Part shown: piece after piece, positions 13,432 to 21,196 of the stretch | Position numbering within the stretch: the stretch's first letter is position 1 | Layout: every line of letters begins with the position of its first letter | NCBI GenBank assembly: GCA_021848365.1 | Contig: JAJZUS010000001.1 | Location: forward strand, 711,517-775,516 | Direction of reading: 5' to 3' | Source of the DNA: Actinomycetes bacterium | GTDB lineage: Bacteria; Actinomycetota; Acidimicrobiia; Acidimicrobiales; RAAP-2 | Length of the DNA: 64,000 bases | Translations under genes and position numbers: made by a program | Notes under the pieces: generated by a model | What the model was told of the DNA's origin: nothing | What the model saw: only the letters and a program-made list of their open reading frames with translations | Databases searched by the model: none

Positions 13432-16419
13432 ATGGCAGTAGGCCAAAATGGTGCGATGTCCCGACCTTCACCGTTGCGAGGCGCAGCCGGTTGGACGGTC
13501 CTCGCTGGGCCCGAGGCGCTCGGTCGGTCACTCCTCCTCACGCAGGGCACCGCCGCGCCCACACCGTGGGCGAGCGCTCCGCGCCTCTCGTTGAACGAGC
13601 GCACACTGGCGGACGGTCAGACGCTGCAACGTGTTCGTCGCGCGTTCCTTACTCGCTCTCGTGTCGTCTACGAGGTCAGTCCGTCATTTCCCGCACCCGG
13701 CTGGGGCGTCGAAGGCGGTCAGATCTGGGATCTCGACGTGACCTTCGACTTCATCACCGAGGCGATCTGGCGCCTCGCTCGGGCGAACTCGATCGACGCT
13801 CGAAATCCGGAGAACCCCGTTTGGCCCTTGGCAGCGATGGCCCTCTCTGCGGGCGCCGTCCCTGATGACTCAGGACGATCGGACGTCAGGCTTCCGGACG
13901 GGCGTTACGCGTGGTGCGACGGGGGCCCGCTTCACCTGTGGTCGCCGACTGACGCACGCATAGACGACGTGGCCGTCGTGCCGCGCGTCTCGTTGACTCG
14001 GGGTCTCCTCACTCCACTCTCTGACCAGCCGACGTCCGCCGCTCTCGCGCCGGACCAGCTGGCCGCAGTGAACGATCCCTCGGCACGGGCGCGAATCATC
14101 GCGCCGGCGGGCTCGGGCAAGACCAGGGTTCTGGTGGAGCGAGCCCGCCACATCCTCGCGACGGGCGTGCCCGCCGATGCCGTGACACTCGTGGCCTTCA
14201 ACAAGCGGGCCCAAGAGGAGATGCGTGATCGAACCCGTGATCTCCCAGCCCTGCGTATCCAGACGCTGAACGCCCTGGCCCTCTCGATCCTCAACGGCAC
14301 GAACGGCTTCGAAGGTCGCGAAGCATCTGTACGCACAATCAACGAGCGCGACGTGCGATCCATCATCGACCAGTTCGTAAAGTTCCCTCGCGTGGCAAAT
14401 ACCGATCCAGCCGCAGCCTGGATCGACGCCTTGAGCCAGGTCCGTCTGGGCCTTCAGTCGCCCGAAGAGGTGGAGCGCGCCTTCGGCGGCGACGTCGAGG
14501 GCTTCGCTGACGTCTTCCGGCGCTACCGCCAGCACCTCGCCGACAATCGCCTCGTCGACTTCGACGAGCAGATCTATCTCGCCATCGAGCTACTTCTTCG
14601 GAATTCCGAGGTCCGACGGAGCGCCGAGAGGCGAGGCGAGGTCCTCCTCGTCGACGAGTTCCAGGACTTGACGCCCGCACACATGCTCCTCCTACGTCTG
14701 CTGGCCGGACCGCAACTCGCCATCTTCGGTGTCGGCGACGACGACCAGACGATCTACGGCTATTCGGGCGCCACGCCGGAGTGGCTGGTGCAGTTCGAGG
14801 ATCACGTCCCCGAGGTGGTCCATCACGCCCTCGAAGTGAACTACCGCTGCCCAGCCCCCGTGGTGGCCGCCGCCGCCAACCTCCTGACTCGCAACTCCGT
14901 TCGCGTCCCCAAGCAGATCCGCCCCGGACCGTCGAACGCGCGTGATCCAAAGTCGTTCGTCGTTGCCAGGGTCGACGACCAAGTCGAGACCGTTCTCGAG
15001 CACGTTCGCGGTCTGATGTCCGAAGGCTCAGCGCCTGAGAGCATCGCGATCCTCTCGCGCGTGAACGCGAATCTGGTGCCGGTGCAAGTCGCCCTGCTCG
15101 CTGGGGACGTCCCGGTCAACGTGCGAGACGACGGGAACTTCATACGCAACTCGGCCGTGGCGTCGGCCCTCGCCTGGCTGCGCTTGGCAGTCGATCCCGG
15201 TCGCATGTCGGGTTCCGATATCGAACTCGCTGCGCGCCGCCCGGGTCGGGGGATCTCGCCCAAGGTCCGTGACTGGATGGGTGAGCAGCACTCGCTCGAG
15301 GGTCTCAAGCGATTGGCCGAGCGACTGGACACGAAGGACTCGCAGAAGATACAGGGCTTCGTCGGAGATCTTCGCCGAGCCATCGCGTTCGCGGCGAAAG
15401 CGACGACGCCGACCCTGGTCGAGTACATCCGCCGGGTCATCGGGCTCGACCAGGCGTTGTCAACGCTGGACGCCTCGCATCAGGGGCGCAACAGCTCGTC
15501 CGTATCTGACGGTCTTCGCAGCCTCGTAGCGCTCGGGCATCTCCATGAAGACCCGAGGACCTTCGACGGGTGGCTGAAGCGGATGCTGGCCGCTCCGTCT
15601 GACGAGCGCGGCGTCACCTTGGCCACCGTGCACCGCGTCAAGGGGCTCGAGTGGCCCCACGTCGTCGTCTACGACGCGAGCGCCGACATCTTCCCGCATC
15701 GACTGAGCACTGACTTCGACGAGGAGCGTCGCGTGTTCCACGTCGCGATCACCCGTTGCCGGACCTCGCTTCTCATCACCGCCGACCGCGGAGCGCCGTC
15801 GATCTTCCTCGATGAGTTGCGTCAGCCCTACACCGCTCCCCAGAAGGCCACGCGTGAGACAACCTCTCGGAAGGACGAGCGATCGTCGAGTCCGCTCGGT
15901 GCGTCGCGCCGCTCACCTCCTCGCGATTCTCAGGTCACCACCGCTCGGTCACGGGGCGCACAAGACTCGAACGGTCCGAATCCGGTGCCGGCGCACGTGG
16001 GCATGAGGTTCAAATGGGGTGGTTACGATTTCACGGTTCGTGGCGTCGAAGCCGACGGCGTCGTGGTCACGACTGGTGACTCACAGCAGACCAAGTTGCC
16101 TTTCGGCTGGACGTTCACGGTCGACGGTGAGAAGACGACCCTCGTAGCGCCACTTGCGGGAAGAATTCACCGGACGGAGTCAGTCGGTGAGGTCAATGTC
16201 GGGCTCTTCGAGGCTCTCAAGGCATGGCGTCTCGAGCAGGCGAAGGCGGATGAAGTCCCGGCATACGTGGTCTTTCACGACCGCACGCTGGAGGACATCT
16301 GTCGAGCACTTCCCCGCACCATGGACCAACTCCTCGCGATCAGTGGTATTGGGCCAGTGAAGGCGGATCGCTACGGCGATCAGATCCTCGCAGTAGTGAG
16401 TGAGTCCCGGCAAAGCTGA
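13432..16419 (+). CDS. UvrD/Rep-type superfamily 1A helicase with N-terminal extension and HRDC domain
   Basis: All SF1A helicase motifs are present in this 995-aa protein. Walker A APAGSGKT is at about 224-231, D-E-F-Q-D at 408-412, G-D-D-D-Q-T-I-Y-G-Y-S-G-A (motif III), N-Y-R-C-P (motif IV), T-V-H-R-V-K-G-L-E-W near 730 and V-A-I-T-R-C-R near 771. An HRDC-like C-terminal domain (about 924-990, with I-S-G-I-G-P-V-K-A-D-R-Y) should bind DNA ends or forks. The first ~210 residues are not helicase and I do not recognise them, which sets the protein apart from chromosomal UvrD/PcrA. Its position inside the island, followed by an EVE-DUF3883 nuclease-like gene, suggests a defence role similar in principle to UvrD-containing systems such as Gabija. 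That role is inferred. Confidence 0.8.
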   Translation: MAVGQNGAMSRPSPLRGAAGWTVLAGPEALGRSLLLTQGTAAPTPWASAPRLSLNERTLADGQTLQRVRRAFLTRSRVVYEVSPSFPAPGWGVEGGQIWDLDVTFDFITEAIWRLARANSIDARNPENPVWPLAAMALSAGAVPDDSGRSDVRLPDGRYAWCDGGPLHLWSPTDARIDDVAVVPRVSLTRGLLTPLSDQPTSAALAPDQLAAVNDPSARARIIAPAGSGKTRVLVERARHILATGVPADAVTLVAFNKRAQEEMRDRTRDLPALRIQTLNALALSILNGTNGFEGREASVRTINERDVRSIIDQFVKFPRVANTDPAAAWIDALSQVRLGLQSPEEVERAFGGDVEGFADVFRRYRQHLADNRLVDFDEQIYLAIELLLRNSEVRRSAERRGEVLLVDEFQDLTPAHMLLLRLLAGPQLAIFGVGDDDQTIYGYSGATPEWLVQFEDHVPEVVHHALEVNYRCPAPVVAAAANLLTRNSVRVPKQIRPGPSNARDPKSFVVARVDDQVETVLEHVRGLMSEGSAPESIAILSRVNANLVPVQVALLAGDVPVNVRDDGNFIRNSAVASALAWLRLAVDPGRMSGSDIELAARRPGRGISPKVRDWMGEQHSLEGLKRLAERLDTKDSQKIQGFVGDLRRAIAFAAKATTPTLVEYIRRVIGLDQALSTLDASHQGRNSSSVSDGLRSLVALGHLHEDPRTFDGWLKRMLAAPSDERGVTLATVHRVKGLEWPHVVVYDASADIFPHRLSTDFDEERRVFHVAITRCRTSLLITADRGAPSIFLDELRQPYTAPQKATRETTSRKDERSSSPLGASRRSPPRDSQVTTARSRGAQDSNGPNPVPAHVGMRFKWGGYDFTVRGVEADGVVVTTGDSQQTKLPFGWTFTVDGEKTTLVAPLAGRIHRTESVGEVNVGLFEALKAWRLEQAKADEVPAYVVFHDRTLEDICRALPRTMDQLLAISGIGPVKADRYGDQILAVVSESRQS

Positions 16420-16505
16420 TCACCGCGCTCAGACTCTTCAGTTGAATGGGCTTCAGTCGAGAAGAGCGACTTCCCAGCCCGTCTAGGTGACCACAGTGAA
16501 GTTGA

Positions 16506-16750
16506 CGTAAGGAGAGTGACCACATCAACGAGAAACAAGGGGACTCAGGGACCAGCTTCTGCGACATCCTGGAACGACCACTCGTCTCGGCACTCGACGA
16601 GCACGATAAGCGTAAGCGTTTTGAGAACTGCGTTCGCCGATTCATGAGGACGAAGCCGGAAAATCTTCCTGGAGCGGCGGGCGCTGAAGAAAAGCGGCTT
16701 GGGAAAGATGGGTCAGCTGACGATGGCTCGCATATCATCCGCCAATGGTG
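16506..16750 (+). other. Possible small coding frame lacking a normal start
   Basis: The frame from 16506 to the TGA at 16748-16750 is open and has protein-like composition (about 80 aa; contains F-C-D-I-L-E-R-P-L, D-K-R-K-R-F-E-N and R-R-F-M-R-T-K-P-E-N). It overlaps the next gene's ATG by a few bases, as in an operon. An AAGGAG sits near 16509-16514, but no in-frame ATG or GTG follows until 16642. ATC at 16524 would be the best-spaced codon. It may be a start-less remnant or a non-canonical start. Confidence 0.3.
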
Positions 16751-17788
16751 ACGTTCCCAGAGCACACAAATACGTGGTGGCGTCAGGATCCCAGTGAGAA
16801 CATCTGGTTCGAGGCGACGGATCGCCAAGATTTAGGTGCGAATCTCCTCGCCCCAGTGTCTAAGAATGCCGGTCAGAAGCTCGTGGCATTCGTACGGCCG
16901 GGCGACCTCGTCCTGCACTACTACAAGCCTCGCAAAAGTGTTGTCGCGTATTCGATTGCTGAGGGAGTTCCGTACGAGTCGGTGATCCGGTGGCCGGATC
17001 GCGAGTTGTCGCCCGAAAGGCCTGCATATGCGATTGCACTGAGCCACTTCACGTTCTTCGACGAGCCGTTATCACTGGCTGAGATCCAGGAGAGGGACGG
17101 GGAGATCAGGCGCATCCGGGGACAAATTGGGCGCAGGGAGGACGGGGCATCTATCTACTTCCCGTTCCAACTGCGCTCTTCGGAACCCATCCGTCCGTCC
17201 GAGGGCGCCTATCTGACGAAACTGCCAAGGGCGGTCTTCGACTTGTTCCCGAAGCTTGAGCCAGCACGAGACTTGCAGGCGCGGGTCCGGATTCCTCCCG
17301 GCCACCTCAAGACGAAGGACTCGGTTCCATCACCCCCTCCCGCTGGTGGTCGAAAGTCGGTAACTGGGCGTCAGCTAGACGTCCGGAAGAAGTTGGCAGC
17401 GGAGAACTACGCCATCGAGTGTGCGAGCAGATACCTAGTGGGTCGTGGTTACACAGTGCAAGACGTGAGCAACCAGGCCTCCCTTGGATATGACCTCCTT
17501 GCATCAAGGGAGTCTGAGCAGGTTGGTTGCGAGGTCAAGGGGAGTGTGAATGATCGAGTCGCGGTAGACCTTCAGTCGTCCGAAGTGGATTTCGCTAGGG
17601 AGGCGGGCGAGCACATTCGATCGCTTCTCTACGTGGTCGACCAGATCCAATTGGAAGATCGTGCAGGCGAGTTCATTGGGGTCGACGGGCGAGAACGAGA
17701 CTACTGGGACTGGCTTCCAGCGAAGAACGCTCTTACGCCCACTGCCTTCAGGTTCATTCTCCCGTCTCACCATCTGGCGCGAGATTGA
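16745..17788 (+). CDS. EVE-like plus DUF3883 (PD-(D/E)xK-type) putative modification-dependent nuclease
   Basis: The 347-aa protein has two parts. Residues ~5-170 look like an EVE/PUA-type domain: N-T-W-W, N-I-W-F-E-A, then V-R-P-G-D-L-V-L-H-Y-Y and A-Y-S-I-A. Such domains bind modified bases. Residues ~215-345 match DUF3883: E-N-Y-A-I-E-C-A-S-R-Y-L, G-Y-T-V-Q-D-V-S, G-Y-D-L-L-A and E-V-K-G-S. The D...ExK arrangement is that of PD-(D/E)xK nucleases. Together they suggest a type IV-like restriction enzyme against modified phage DNA. It lies 325 bases downstream of the UvrD-like helicase on the same strand, so the two may form one defence module. The function is inferred from domain families. 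Confidence 0.65.
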   Translation: MVTFPEHTNTWWRQDPSENIWFEATDRQDLGANLLAPVSKNAGQKLVAFVRPGDLVLHYYKPRKSVVAYSIAEGVPYESVIRWPDRELSPERPAYAIALSHFTFFDEPLSLAEIQERDGEIRRIRGQIGRREDGASIYFPFQLRSSEPIRPSEGAYLTKLPRAVFDLFPKLEPARDLQARVRIPPGHLKTKDSVPSPPPAGGRKSVTGRQLDVRKKLAAENYAIECASRYLVGRGYTVQDVSNQASLGYDLLASRESEQVGCEVKGSVNDRVAVDLQSSEVDFAREAGEHIRSLLYVVDQIQLEDRAGEFIGVDGRERDYWDWLPAKNALTPTAFRFILPSHHLARD

Positions 17789-17866
17789 GAACTCGAGTCA
17801 AGGCCGCGGCGTCGGGTGCCGAGTCGCCCGGGTTGAGGAGCCGCTCGCCGAGAAGTGGCTTAGGGA

Positions 17867-18035
17867 ATGCAGGTGGAGATCGGGGCGGCCAAACTGACTG
17901 GCTGGGTGCCGTACTTCGCGCTAGTCAAGGTCGAGACTGACTGCGTGCGAGTCATCGGGGGCATTGATGAAACGCTGACTTCGGTCAATGACACCCGCCA
18001 GTCAATTGCCTGCCGCGAACGGGATTGTCGCCAGG
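17867..18035 (+). pseudogene. 5' part of small ORF split by IS21
   Basis: The frame begins ATG 17867 (product starting M-Q-V-E-I-G-A-A-K-L). Removing the IS21 element and one CCAGG copy joins it in frame to 20314-20420, giving about 91 residues before TGA. The product is not recognised and the start has only a weak ribosome site. Confidence 0.4.
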
Positions 18036-18872
18036 TGTCGGAGTACATCCCAACGTGTCGTTCAAAGTACACGTCAACGTGTCGGTCGACGGGAACTTCT
18101 TATCAGGTCCTGGGCTCACCCCCCCCTTCACTCCGAGTCGGTCCTTCAGCCGGTAGCTCGGGCCGTTGATGGAGATCACCTCGCAGTGGTGCAGGAGCCG
18201 GTCGAGGATGGCCGTGGCCAGCACGTCGTCGCCGAAGACCTGGCCCCACTCGGCGAAGGACTTGTTCGAGGTCACGACGATCGAGCCCTTCTCGTAGCGG
18301 CGCGAGACGAGCTGAAAGACCATGTTGGCGTCCGCGCGTGAGAGCGGCAGGTAGCCGACCTCGTCGATGACGAGTAGGGACGGCTTCAGGTAGGTCTGGA
18401 GCTTCTTGGCAAAGCGCCCCGTCGCATCAGCCTCGCGCAGGTTGCGCACCAGATCATCGAGGCTCGTGAAGTAGATCGAGAAGCCCGCCTGGCAGGCCGC
18501 GACTGCGAGGCCCACGCCGAGCATGGTCTTGCCCACTCCCGGCGGGCCGAGCAGGGCGACGTTGGACTTCTCGCGCACGAACTCCAGACTCGCGAGGTCA
18601 CGCACCTTGCGCTTGTCCAGGTCGGGCTGGAAGGCGAAGTCGAACTCGTCGAGGCTTCGGTGATGGGGCAGTCCCGAGAGCTTGAGGGCGTTGACGAAGC
18701 GCTTGGAGTTCCTGACCCCGCTCTCCTCGTCGAGCACGAGGTCGAGGAACTCGAGGTATCCGAGTTCGCTGGCCTCGGCCCGCTCGAGCAGGCTCGTCAG
18801 GCTCACCTCCAGGTTCCCCAGGTGCAGCCGGGCGGCTGCCTCGCGCACGCGGTCACTGGTCAGCTCGCTCAT
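17985..18872 (-). CDS. istB: IS21-family helper ATPase IstB
   Basis: This AAA+ ATPase assists the IS21 transposase in target selection. Walker A GPPGVGKT and Walker B L-L-V-I-D-E-V-G-Y-L-P are present, followed by S-N-K-S-F-A-E-W-G sensor-like and L-L-H-H-C-E-V-I-S-I-N-G segments typical of IstB. The start overlaps the istA stop (18869-18872). The reading frame has no stop before the left IS end at 18036. It continues through the terminal repeats into flanking DNA to 17985, giving 295 aa instead of the usual ~260. The extra C-terminal tail therefore partly depends on the insertion site. Confidence 0.9.
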   Translation of the reverse strand: MSELTSDRVREAAARLHLGNLEVSLTSLLERAEASELGYLEFLDLVLDEESGVRNSKRFVNALKLSGLPHHRSLDEFDFAFQPDLDKRKVRDLASLEFVREKSNVALLGPPGVGKTMLGVGLAVAACQAGFSIYFTSLDDLVRNLREADATGRFAKKLQTYLKPSLLVIDEVGYLPLSRADANMVFQLVSRRYEKGSIVVTSNKSFAEWGQVFGDDVLATAILDRLLHHCEVISINGPSYRLKDRLGVKGGVSPGPDKKFPSTDTLTCTLNDTLGCTPTPGDNPVRGRQLTGGCH

Positions 18873-20308
18873 ATCGCCACCGCCAGGGCCTCGTAGTCAC
18901 TGAGGGGCCGCGCGGCGACGCTGACCGCCGCGGCCAGTGAGCGGGCCCCGAGGAACTCGGCCTCGGGCCTCAGCGGAGCCGCGAGCTCGTGGACCAGCGA
19001 GGCGCTCGAGCGCCCGTCGGGCAGGCCCTCCCAGTGGGCCTCCTCGACGACCCAGGTGCCCCGGGTGCTCGCGCGCGCGTGGGCCGCGAGCAGCTCGCCG
19101 GTGAGACTGAAGATCTGAACCTCGCCCGCCCTCACCCGCAGCTCGACGCGCATGGGGCGACGATCGCTCCTCCAGGGCACGCTGTAGAGCGAGGCCTCGA
19201 AGCTGACCAGGCAGTCCTTAGCGACGCTGCGCAGGTGGCGCTCGGTGACGTGATCGTCGCTCAGTGGCAGGGGAAGTAGACCCGCGCGGTCGGCCTCGGC
19301 CCGCAGCGCGATCACCTCACCGTGGGTGCGATGCGCTTGGGCCCGGCGCCACGGGAGCCAGGCGTCGTAGGCGAGCTGCATCGATTCGGGCGAGTCAAAG
19401 TCCCGGCCCATCAGCACCCCGTGGCGCACGACGTCCACCTGACGCTCGACGCGGCCCTTGGCCTGGGGCCGATAGGGGGCGGCCACGTGGATGGCAAAGC
19501 CGTAGTGGCTGGCCATGGCGATCGCCTCGCGATGCAGCGGCACCTCCTCACCGCGGCCCACGTGGCGCCTCACCACGGTCTTGGTGCGGTCGTAGAGGAT
19601 GCTTGCCGGCACGCCGCCGAAGTGCCGAAAGGCGGCCACGTGGGTCTCCCAGAAGCTCGTGAGGTCCTGAGACGTCGTGAACAGGCAGAACGGGTCGCGG
19701 CTGAACGAGAGCGTCATGTGGAAGCTGTAGACGTGCAGCGGCCCCGTGGGGGTCTCAATCACCCCCTCGTCGCCCCAGTCGACCTGGGCCTGGGCGCCGG
19801 GCAGGACCTCGAAGCGCCGGTGCAGCTCCGGGGCCACGGGATTCAGTCGGCCCCGGGCCTCGGCCAGATACATCTTCACGCGCTGGTAGCTATGGGCAAA
19901 GCCGTGCTCGGCGACCAGGCGCTGGTGGATCACCGTGCCGCGCGGGCGCGGCTCCTTCACCAGCCAGGCGTCGATGAGTCCCGTATAGGGCGCGATCACC
20001 TTCTCCGGGTGCGTCCTTCCCACCCGCCGTGGTGGACCCGTGGGCGCCTCGGGCTCCAGATACTTCCTCACGGTGCGCCAGTCGCACCCTGTCTCGCGGC
20101 CGATCTCGGCCCAGCTCATCCCGGACGCCCTCAGGCGCCCGAAGCGTCGAACATCCATCCATCTCTCCTCTGAGATCATGGGCGAGTCATCCTCTCGGTG
20201 GCAGTTGGTCCTGACACCGAGAGGATGGCACCTCGCCCATCGAGTAACTAGACGTCGAGCGACACGTTCAGGTGTACCTGAAGCGACACGTCAGGGTGTA
20301 CGCGGACA
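18036..20308 (-). mobile_element. IS21-family insertion sequence with 5-bp target duplication
   Basis: The element encodes istA and istB. Its ends are imperfect inverted repeats beginning TGTC, with an internal ACGTGTCG word present twice at each end (near 18053 and 18077, mirrored near 20260 and 20284). It is bracketed by CCAGG at 18031-18035 and 20309-20313, a 5-bp target duplication. Deleting it restores a reading frame across the site. The element appears structurally complete. Confidence 0.85.
18869..20179 (-). CDS. istA: IS21-family transposase IstA
   Basis: The 436-aa transposase has an N-terminal helix-turn-helix (W-A-E-I-G-R-E-T-G-C-D-W-R-T-V-R-K-Y-L). It also has the retroviral-integrase-type DDE core of IS21: A-Q-V-D-W-G-D, I-L-Y-D-R-T-K-T-V-V and K-G-R-V-E-R-Q-V. 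Length and order are normal for the family. The stop overlaps the istB start, as usual for translationally coupled istAB. Confidence 0.93.
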   Translation of the reverse strand: MISEERWMDVRRFGRLRASGMSWAEIGRETGCDWRTVRKYLEPEAPTGPPRRVGRTHPEKVIAPYTGLIDAWLVKEPRPRGTVIHQRLVAEHGFAHSYQRVKMYLAEARGRLNPVAPELHRRFEVLPGAQAQVDWGDEGVIETPTGPLHVYSFHMTLSFSRDPFCLFTTSQDLTSFWETHVAAFRHFGGVPASILYDRTKTVVRRHVGRGEEVPLHREAIAMASHYGFAIHVAAPYRPQAKGRVERQVDVVRHGVLMGRDFDSPESMQLAYDAWLPWRRAQAHRTHGEVIALRAEADRAGLLPLPLSDDHVTERHLRSVAKDCLVSFEASLYSVPWRSDRRPMRVELRVRAGEVQIFSLTGELLAAHARASTRGTWVVEEAHWEGLPDGRSSASLVHELAAPLRPEAEFLGARSLAAAVSVAARPLSDYEALAVAI

Positions 20309-20313
20309 CCAGG

Positions 20314-20420
20314 TTTCCAGCCAGCTGCTGACGAGGTTCGGCGCATCCGTTCGCGGCCGACTCTGGCGCCCAAGCGGACGGAGTGACTTCACTGGGATGA
20401 AAATCCCGACAGTCATGTGA
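20314..20420 (+). pseudogene. 3' part of small ORF split by IS21
   Basis: Continuation of the frame that starts at 17867. After removal of the IS element the codon split at 18035 is completed by 20314-20315 and the frame stays open to TGA at 20418-20420. Product unrecognised. Confidence 0.35.
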
Positions 20421-20440
20421 GATTCGGTTCTGCGAGCCCC

Positions 20441-20782
20441 TCAGGCCGCCAGGTACCTCCCGCGTGAGGGCCTGAGGACGAGTCCCTGCTTGAGGAGGTA
20501 GTCGAGTGTGGCGGTCACGGCTTCTCTGCTGTCGTTCCTGCCTTCAGCGCTCAATCGAGTGGTGATCTCCGATGGGGTGAGGGTTCCTGGAGTTGTTCGA
20601 AGTACAGCGAGAATCGCATCAGTGCGGGGTAACTCATTGAGATCACTCACTTTCGACAAGCCAGCACGGAGGCTCTCTAGTTCGGCCTCAGTACCTCGAA
20701 GTGCGGCCGCCGCGAGTGCGACTTCTGCCCGTTGCCTTGACCGAAGAGCCTCAAGCTGAGCGATTCTCTGCGCAGTCTCCAC
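20441..20782 (-). CDS. Small coiled-coil plus winged-helix protein
   Basis: The 113-aa protein starts with a ~45-residue Ala/Glu/Arg-rich helix (A-Q-R-I-A-Q-L-E-A-L), probably a coiled coil. It ends with a winged-helix pattern: A-I-L-A-V-L-R, L-T-P-S-E-I-T-T-R-L, then V-T-A-T-L-D-Y-L-L-K-Q-G-L-V and R-G-R-Y. It resembles small DNA-binding or regulatory proteins often found near island ends. An AT-rich patch (20783-20820), with a TATAAC-like word, precedes it and may hold its promoter. Specific function unknown. Confidence 0.55.
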   Translation of the reverse strand: METAQRIAQLEALRSRQRAEVALAAAALRGTEAELESLRAGLSKVSDLNELPRTDAILAVLRTTPGTLTPSEITTRLSAEGRNDSREAVTATLDYLLKQGLVLRPSRGRYLAA

Positions 20783-20864
20783 CCAACTACTATAACAAAG
20801 TAAAAATAAAATCTATCTTTCTTTCCTGTTACGCCCGTAACTCTGTCGATTGCGCGTCTCCGCC

Positions 20865-20928
20865 TAGGCTGAGACTGTCTTTCGCGCGGAACTCTTCGCG
20901 GAGCTTCACGCGGAAGTCCCGCCCCCGT
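20865..20928. repeat. Right direct repeat overlapping the tRNA-Arg 5' end (putative attR)
   Basis: TAGGCT at 20865-20870 looks like the tRNA -10 box. The segment 20881-20928 repeats 4091-4138 with four mismatches and runs into the first eight bases of the tRNA. The repeat itself contains CGCGGA three times. The tRNA stays intact on this side, so the element would have supplied a new leader and 5' end. Confidence 0.6.
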
Positions 20929-20995
20929 AGCTCAGGGGATAGAGCATCGGTTTCCTAAACCGTGAGCGTAGGTTCGAGTCCTACCGGGGGCACCA
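20921..20995 (+). tRNA. tRNA-Arg (anticodon CCT)
   Basis: A full cloverleaf can be drawn. The acceptor GCCCCCG pairs with CGGGGGC, the D arm is GCTC/GAGC, the anticodon loop TTCCTAA carries CCT, and the T arm is GTAGG/CCTAC with TTCGAGT in the loop. The discriminator is A, and CCA is encoded (20993-20995). The outermost anticodon-stem pair is a T-T mismatch. It reads AGG codons. Confidence 0.92.
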
Positions 20996-20996
20996 T

Positions 20997-21024
20997 CGCA
21001 ATCAGGACAGTGGACCTGATTGCG
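20997..21024 (+). terminator. Hairpin after tRNA-Arg
   Basis: A 10-bp stem (CGCAATCAGG with CCTGATTGCG) and 8-base loop start two bases after the encoded CCA. This is a likely tRNA transcript terminator without a T-run. Confidence 0.6.
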
Positions 21025-21121
21025 GCCGTATTCCGGTTGGCTCTTGGTGGCTCACCGTGCCTGAGTACGGATCGCCAGGTGTGTCCCACTCGTGTCCCAC
21101 GAACGGTGCTCGTCAAGAGTC

Positions 21122-21137
21122 CGAGGGCCTGCCCTCG
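21122..21137 (-). terminator. Possible terminator of the GDSL hydrolase gene
   Basis: A 6-bp stem CGAGGG/CCCTCG with a 4-base loop lies about 60 bases after the GDSL gene stop. It is short and lacks a T-run. The rest of 21025-21196 shows only a small repeated word, GTGTCCCA. Confidence 0.3.
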
Positions 21138-21196
21138 CGGTGCTCGAAATGAGGCAACTCTGCGGGGCCCCTCACCATCGTCACGGCCGTGCGACG

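Noticed and set aside
18036-18090. Repeated ACGTGTCG words as a possible CRISPR or iteron array
   Set aside because: They are the internal repeats of the IS21 ends, mirrored at 20256-20308.
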